Shown here piece by piece: positions 61,090 through 64,000 of a stretch of DNA of 64,000 bases (positions are counted from its first letter, which is position 1; every line of letters begins with the position of its first letter). The translations under genes and the position numbers were made by a program. The notes below the pieces were generated by a model. The model was not told where the DNA came from. It ran no database searches and saw only the letters and a program-made list of their open reading frames with translations. This stretch comes from an uncultured Bacilli bacterium (GTDB lineage: Bacteria; Bacillota_I; Bacilli_A; RFN20; CAG-826): contig CAKPBC010000004.1 in the NCBI GenBank assembly GCA_934140155.1, forward strand, positions 124,001 through 188,000, in the 5' to 3' direction.

Positions 61090-61611
61090 ATGAGCGATTT
61101 TTTTAATGAATATCTATCTCCATTAGGAATTATAAAGTTAGAAAGTGATGGGGAATACCTTACTGGTTTATGGTTTGATAACTCAAAAGATAGTAACAAG
61201 CATATGAAAAATAATGAATATAAAGATTTACCAATTTTTGATGAAACAAAAAAGTGGCTAGATATTTATTTTAGTGGCACAAATCCTAGTTTTACACCAA
61301 AATACAAAGTTAAAACTACCGAATTTCAAAAAAATGTCAATGAAATAATGTTTAAAATCCCATACGGCAAAACTATTACTTATAATGATATTGCTAAAGA
61401 AATTGCTAATGCACGAGGCATTAAAAAAATGTCCGCTCAGGCCGTTGGACACGCTGTCGGAGCTAATCAAATATGTATTATTATTCCTTGCCACCGTGTA
61501 ATGGGCGCTAATAACAATGTAACTGGTTATGGCGGAGGAATTCTTAATAAAATCAAACTATTAGAAATAGAAGGCATTGATACAAGTGCTTTTGTAATGC
61601 CAAGGAAATAA
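61090..61611 (+). CDS. ogt: Methylated-DNA--protein-cysteine methyltransferase
   Basis: The 173-aa product is full length for bacterial Ogt. The active-site motif IIPCHRVMG has the acceptor cysteine at C134, the helix-turn-helix is IPYGKTITYNDIAKEIA, and the glycine loop is GYGGG. It repairs O6-alkylguanine by self-alkylation. It is followed after 5 bp by a DNA-3-methyladenine glycosylase gene, a clear alkylation-repair pair. Confidence 0.95.
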   Translation: MSDFFNEYLSPLGIIKLESDGEYLTGLWFDNSKDSNKHMKNNEYKDLPIFDETKKWLDIYFSGTNPSFTPKYKVKTTEFQKNVNEIMFKIPYGKTITYNDIAKEIANARGIKKMSAQAVGHAVGANQICIIIPCHRVMGANNNVTGYGGGILNKIKLLEIEGIDTSAFVMPRK

Positions 61612-61616
61612 TTATT

Positions 61617-62159
61617 ATGAATAGATGTAAATGGTGTAATCTAAATAATCCTATATACGTCACTTATCATGATCAGGAATGGGGATTATTAAATACTGAT
61701 GAAAGATATTTATTAGAAATGCTTATTTTAGAATCATTTCAAGCCGGTCTATCTTGGGAATGTATCTTAAATAAAAGAGACTCATTTAAAAAAGCTTATG
61801 ATAATTTTGATATTAATAAAATTATAAATTATGACCAAGTAAAAATTAATGAATTAATTAATAATAAAGGTATTGTTAGAAACAAAAGAAAAATAATAGC
61901 AAGCATTGAAAACGCCAAAATATTTAAGCAAATACAAAATGAATTTGGGTCTTTCTATCAATATTTATGTACCTTTACTAATGGCGCTACATATTGTGAA
62001 ATAGGTTTAACAACAAATGAACTATCCGATAAAATATCTCTTGATTTAATATCTAGAGGTATGAAATTTGTTGGTAGCACTATTATTTATTCATATTTGC
62101 AAGCTGTTGGTATAATTAATTCCCATGAAAAGGAATGCTTCTTATACTATAAAAATTAG
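61617..62159 (+). CDS. tag: DNA-3-methyladenine glycosylase I
   Basis: A 180-aa protein of the Tag family. The zinc ligands are visible: C4 in MNRCKWC, H18 in TYHDQEWG, and H170/C174 in SHEKEC. ESFQAGLSWE and KFVGSTIIYSYLQAVG are hallmarks. It removes 3-methyladenine from DNA. It is translated with ogt (5 bp gap). The following CBS gene starts 12 bp further on and may be in the same unit. Confidence 0.95.
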   Translation: MNRCKWCNLNNPIYVTYHDQEWGLLNTDERYLLEMLILESFQAGLSWECILNKRDSFKKAYDNFDINKIINYDQVKINELINNKGIVRNKRKIIASIENAKIFKQIQNEFGSFYQYLCTFTNGATYCEIGLTTNELSDKISLDLISRGMKFVGSTIIYSYLQAVGIINSHEKECFLYYKN

Positions 62160-62171
62160 GAGGATGAAACT

Positions 62172-62567
62172 ATGAATTTATTACAATTAATTGTTCCGAA
62201 AAGTAAGTGTCAATATTTATTAACTTCTACAACTTTAAGACAGGCTTTAGAAAAATTTAAATACCATCGTTACGCGACAGTGCCTATTCTTGATAGTGAA
62301 GGCCGTTTTTTTGGCACTTTATCAGAAGGAGATTTACTTGAACTTATAACTAACAAAGATATATTTAATATTAAAGAATATGAAAATATAACTATTAAAG
62401 ATATTAACTTACATCGCAGTTACAAAATGTTAAATATAAATTGCACTTTTGATGAACTAGTGAACTTATCATTAGACCAAAGTTTTGTTCCAATCGAAGA
62501 TGATCGAGGTTTTTTCATTGGAATTATAAAGCGTAAAGAAATAATTGAAAAATTATCGAACAAATAG
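62172..62567 (+). CDS. CBS domain pair protein
   Basis: A 131-aa protein made of two CBS motifs (YLLTSTTLRQALEKFKYHRYATVPILDSEGRFFGTLS... and MLNINCTFDELVNLSL...IEDDRGFFIGIIKRKEI, shortened). It has no other domain. Such stand-alone CBS proteins sense adenine nucleotides or ligands. TAGGAGGATGAAAC precedes the start. Partner unknown. Confidence 0.82.
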   Translation: MNLLQLIVPKSKCQYLLTSTTLRQALEKFKYHRYATVPILDSEGRFFGTLSEGDLLELITNKDIFNIKEYENITIKDINLHRSYKMLNINCTFDELVNLSLDQSFVPIEDDRGFFIGIIKRKEIIEKLSNK

Positions 62568-62587
62568 ATTTTTAGGGGAAATGCTGT

Positions 62588-63946
62588 ATGAATTATATCG
62601 TTTATGTCACAAATAATAAAAAATTTGGTGTAAAAAAAGAAGGAGGTAATCGCGCTACTAAAACATTCGACAAGAAAAGTGATGCACTTAAATATGCTCA
62701 AGCACTTGCTAAAAAAAGTGGCGGAAAAGTTATTGATAAAACTTCTTCTTTAGAAACGAAAGTTAATAAAGAAATTAAAAAGACAAAACGAAAAGCTAAA
62801 AATAAAGTTAAAAAATTTATTATTTCTTTAATAGTATTCCTTATTACAAGCGCAATTGGATATATTAGTTATTATTATTTTTATGACGATACTCTCAATG
62901 CAAAGAAACAGGCTGTTCTAGGTGTTACTTACGACGATTTGCAATTCCACTTTATGCAATTAGGAAACAATAAAAATGGTGACGCCATTTATATTAAAGC
63001 AGGTGATATCGATATTTTAATTGATGCAGGCGTAAGTGATACAACAACCATTCGAAAATATATGAATCCTTATATAACAGATAACAAATTAGAATACGTA
63101 ATCGTTACTCATGCAGATTATGATCATATTGCAGGATTTTATGACTCAAGAAATGGGATTTTTAATAAATATAAAATAGATACTATTATTGATTTTGCTT
63201 ATACAACCAAAGAAAATAATGGTAAAACTCCATATAGTAAATATTTGGCTGCACGTAATCACGCCGTTTCTAAAGGAGCAAAACACTATACCGCTAAAGA
63301 GTGTTATAATGAAGAAAATGGTGCCTCTCGAACATATAATTTAACAAATGATATATCATTTGAAATATTATGGAACAATTATTATTTTGAAAATACCACC
63401 GATAGCGAAAATGATTATTCTGTTATTACAAGGTTTAAATATAAAGAACAATACTTTTTATTTACTGGTGATTTAGAAAAAGATGGAGAAGCAAAATTTG
63501 TTGAACATTATAAAAAAGAAAACTTTCCTAGTGTTGAATTATATAAAGCCGCTCATCATGGTTCTAAAACTTCATCTAATGATGATTTCCTAAATCTTAT
63601 TAATCCGTCTATTAGTGTTGTATCATGTTCAGCAGGTAATCCACAATACACACAAAAATATCTAAACACCTTTCCAACTCAAGAATATATTAATCGTATC
63701 GCTAAACATACTGATCAAGTTTATGTTACTTCATTATATAGTGAAAATGGCGAAAAACCACTAAATGGCAATATCGTTGTTTCTTCAAATGGAACTAGTG
63801 TCGCGGTATCTTGCACTAATAACACAACTAAACTTAAAGATAGTGAATGGTTTAATTCTAATGTTGATATTACTGAAACAAAAGAACTTCCTGACAAAAA
63901 TCATAAAAGCGTTGAAACAGTTAAGTGGCGCACTTGGCCAGAATAA
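62588..63946 (+). CDS. Membrane-anchored metallo-beta-lactamase-fold protein with DUF2188-like N-terminus
   Basis: A 452-aa protein of three parts. Residues 1-55 (NYIVYVTNNKKFGVKKEGG, KSDALKYAQALAKKSGG) fit the DUF2188 nucleic-acid- or nucleotide-associated domain. A lysine-rich stretch and a membrane helix (77-98) follow. The C-terminal 330 residues form a ComEC/Rec2-like beta-lactamase-fold domain with THADYDH (H175, D177, D179, H180), FTGDLEKDG and AAHHGSKTSS, so both metal sites appear complete. It would act outside the membrane, perhaps on DNA or a phosphodiester. A terminator follows. Confidence 0.82.
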   Translation: MNYIVYVTNNKKFGVKKEGGNRATKTFDKKSDALKYAQALAKKSGGKVIDKTSSLETKVNKEIKKTKRKAKNKVKKFIISLIVFLITSAIGYISYYYFYDDTLNAKKQAVLGVTYDDLQFHFMQLGNNKNGDAIYIKAGDIDILIDAGVSDTTTIRKYMNPYITDNKLEYVIVTHADYDHIAGFYDSRNGIFNKYKIDTIIDFAYTTKENNGKTPYSKYLAARNHAVSKGAKHYTAKECYNEENGASRTYNLTNDISFEILWNNYYFENTTDSENDYSVITRFKYKEQYFLFTGDLEKDGEAKFVEHYKKENFPSVELYKAAHHGSKTSSNDDFLNLINPSISVVSCSAGNPQYTQKYLNTFPTQEYINRIAKHTDQVYVTSLYSENGEKPLNGNIVVSSNGTSVAVSCTNNTTKLKDSEWFNSNVDITETKELPDKNHKSVETVKWRTWPE

Positions 63947-63974
63947 AAGAAGGGTTCAAAGCCCTTCTTTTTAT
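63946..63974 (+). terminator. Terminator after the metallo-beta-lactamase-fold gene
   Basis: AAAGAAGGG pairs with CCCTTCTTT around a seven-nt loop, followed by a T-rich tail. The left arm overlaps the stop codon area. Confidence 0.85.
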
Positions 63975-64000
63975 TTTGTCTTCCAAGTCCTTGGAACAAA

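Noticed and set aside
1..64000. Alternative genetic code with TGA as Trp, as in mycoplasmas
   Set aside because: The tRNA-Trp has anticodon CCA, Trp is coded by TGG throughout, and TGA ends at least one tightly coupled gene (48721-48723).

Overview
The window is AT-rich, gene-dense DNA from a low-GC Gram-positive bacterium of the Bacilli type. It uses strong AGGAGG ribosome binding sites, many lipoproteins with LxxC lipoboxes, LacI and AraC regulators, CcpA-like cre sites and many Rho-independent terminators. The genetic code is the standard one: the tRNA-Trp at 59234-59307 has a CCA anticodon, and TGA is used as a stop (for example the ATGA overlap at 48720). The long sugar-ABC ATPase, the minimal pilus locus and the overall gene style suggest a host-associated lineage near Erysipelotrichia or the Mollicutes-like gut Bacilli. 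That placement is inference. I saw no rRNA, CRISPR array or insertion sequence.

The left part (1-38227) is an accessory glycan-utilisation region made of three loci. Locus A (minus strand, 9267 down past base 1) encodes a Gfo/Idh oxidoreductase, an EamA exporter, a quinone-reductase-like protein, three surface lipoproteins (one a GH43 enzyme) and a large solute-binding lipoprotein cut by the window edge; a divergent AraC regulator (9435-10235) sits at its head. Locus B (minus, 15601 to 10331) encodes a cytoplasmic GH43, a 49-aa peptide, a GLUG-repeat surface protein and an 818-aa esterase with GLUG repeats; another AraC gene lies upstream. Locus C (minus, 37007 to 21500) is an apparently single 11-gene operon: two paired Ig-like/lectin-like lipoproteins, two GH43 lipoproteins, a complete sugar ABC transporter with its own ATPase, a GH36 alpha-galactosidase, a GH43 and an SGNH esterase. 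It is headed by two LacI-type operators and a cre-like site, with the LacI gene divergent. Together the genes would deacetylate, trim, capture and import oligosaccharides of a plant-type polysaccharide carrying arabinose or xylose and alpha-galactose.

Between loci B and C lie a short-chain dehydrogenase, a MATE transporter, a small hydrophobic-peptide locus that looks like a type I toxin, thymidine kinase and a LysM-GH18 protein.

The right part (38228-64000) is mostly chromosomal housekeeping: two CNNM/CorC-type proteins, an M20 hydrolase, ABC-F proteins, HflX, a guanylate-kinase-like protein, acyl carrier protein, three tRNAs (Asn, Glu, Trp), an isochorismatase-fold hydrolase, a CarD-like regulator, YqeY, a second MATE, an alkylation-repair pair (Ogt, Tag), a CBS protein and a membrane-anchored metallo-beta-lactamase-fold protein. 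Two unusual islands lie inside it. One is a small gene resembling the N-terminal domain of McrB-like restriction proteins, whose predicted promoter carries a G10 tract exactly in the -35/-10 spacer, a classic phase-variation layout. The other is a compact Tad/Flp-like pilus locus (47387-51895) with CpaF-, TadB- and TadC-like proteins, a 50-aa pilin candidate and several unrecognised proteins.
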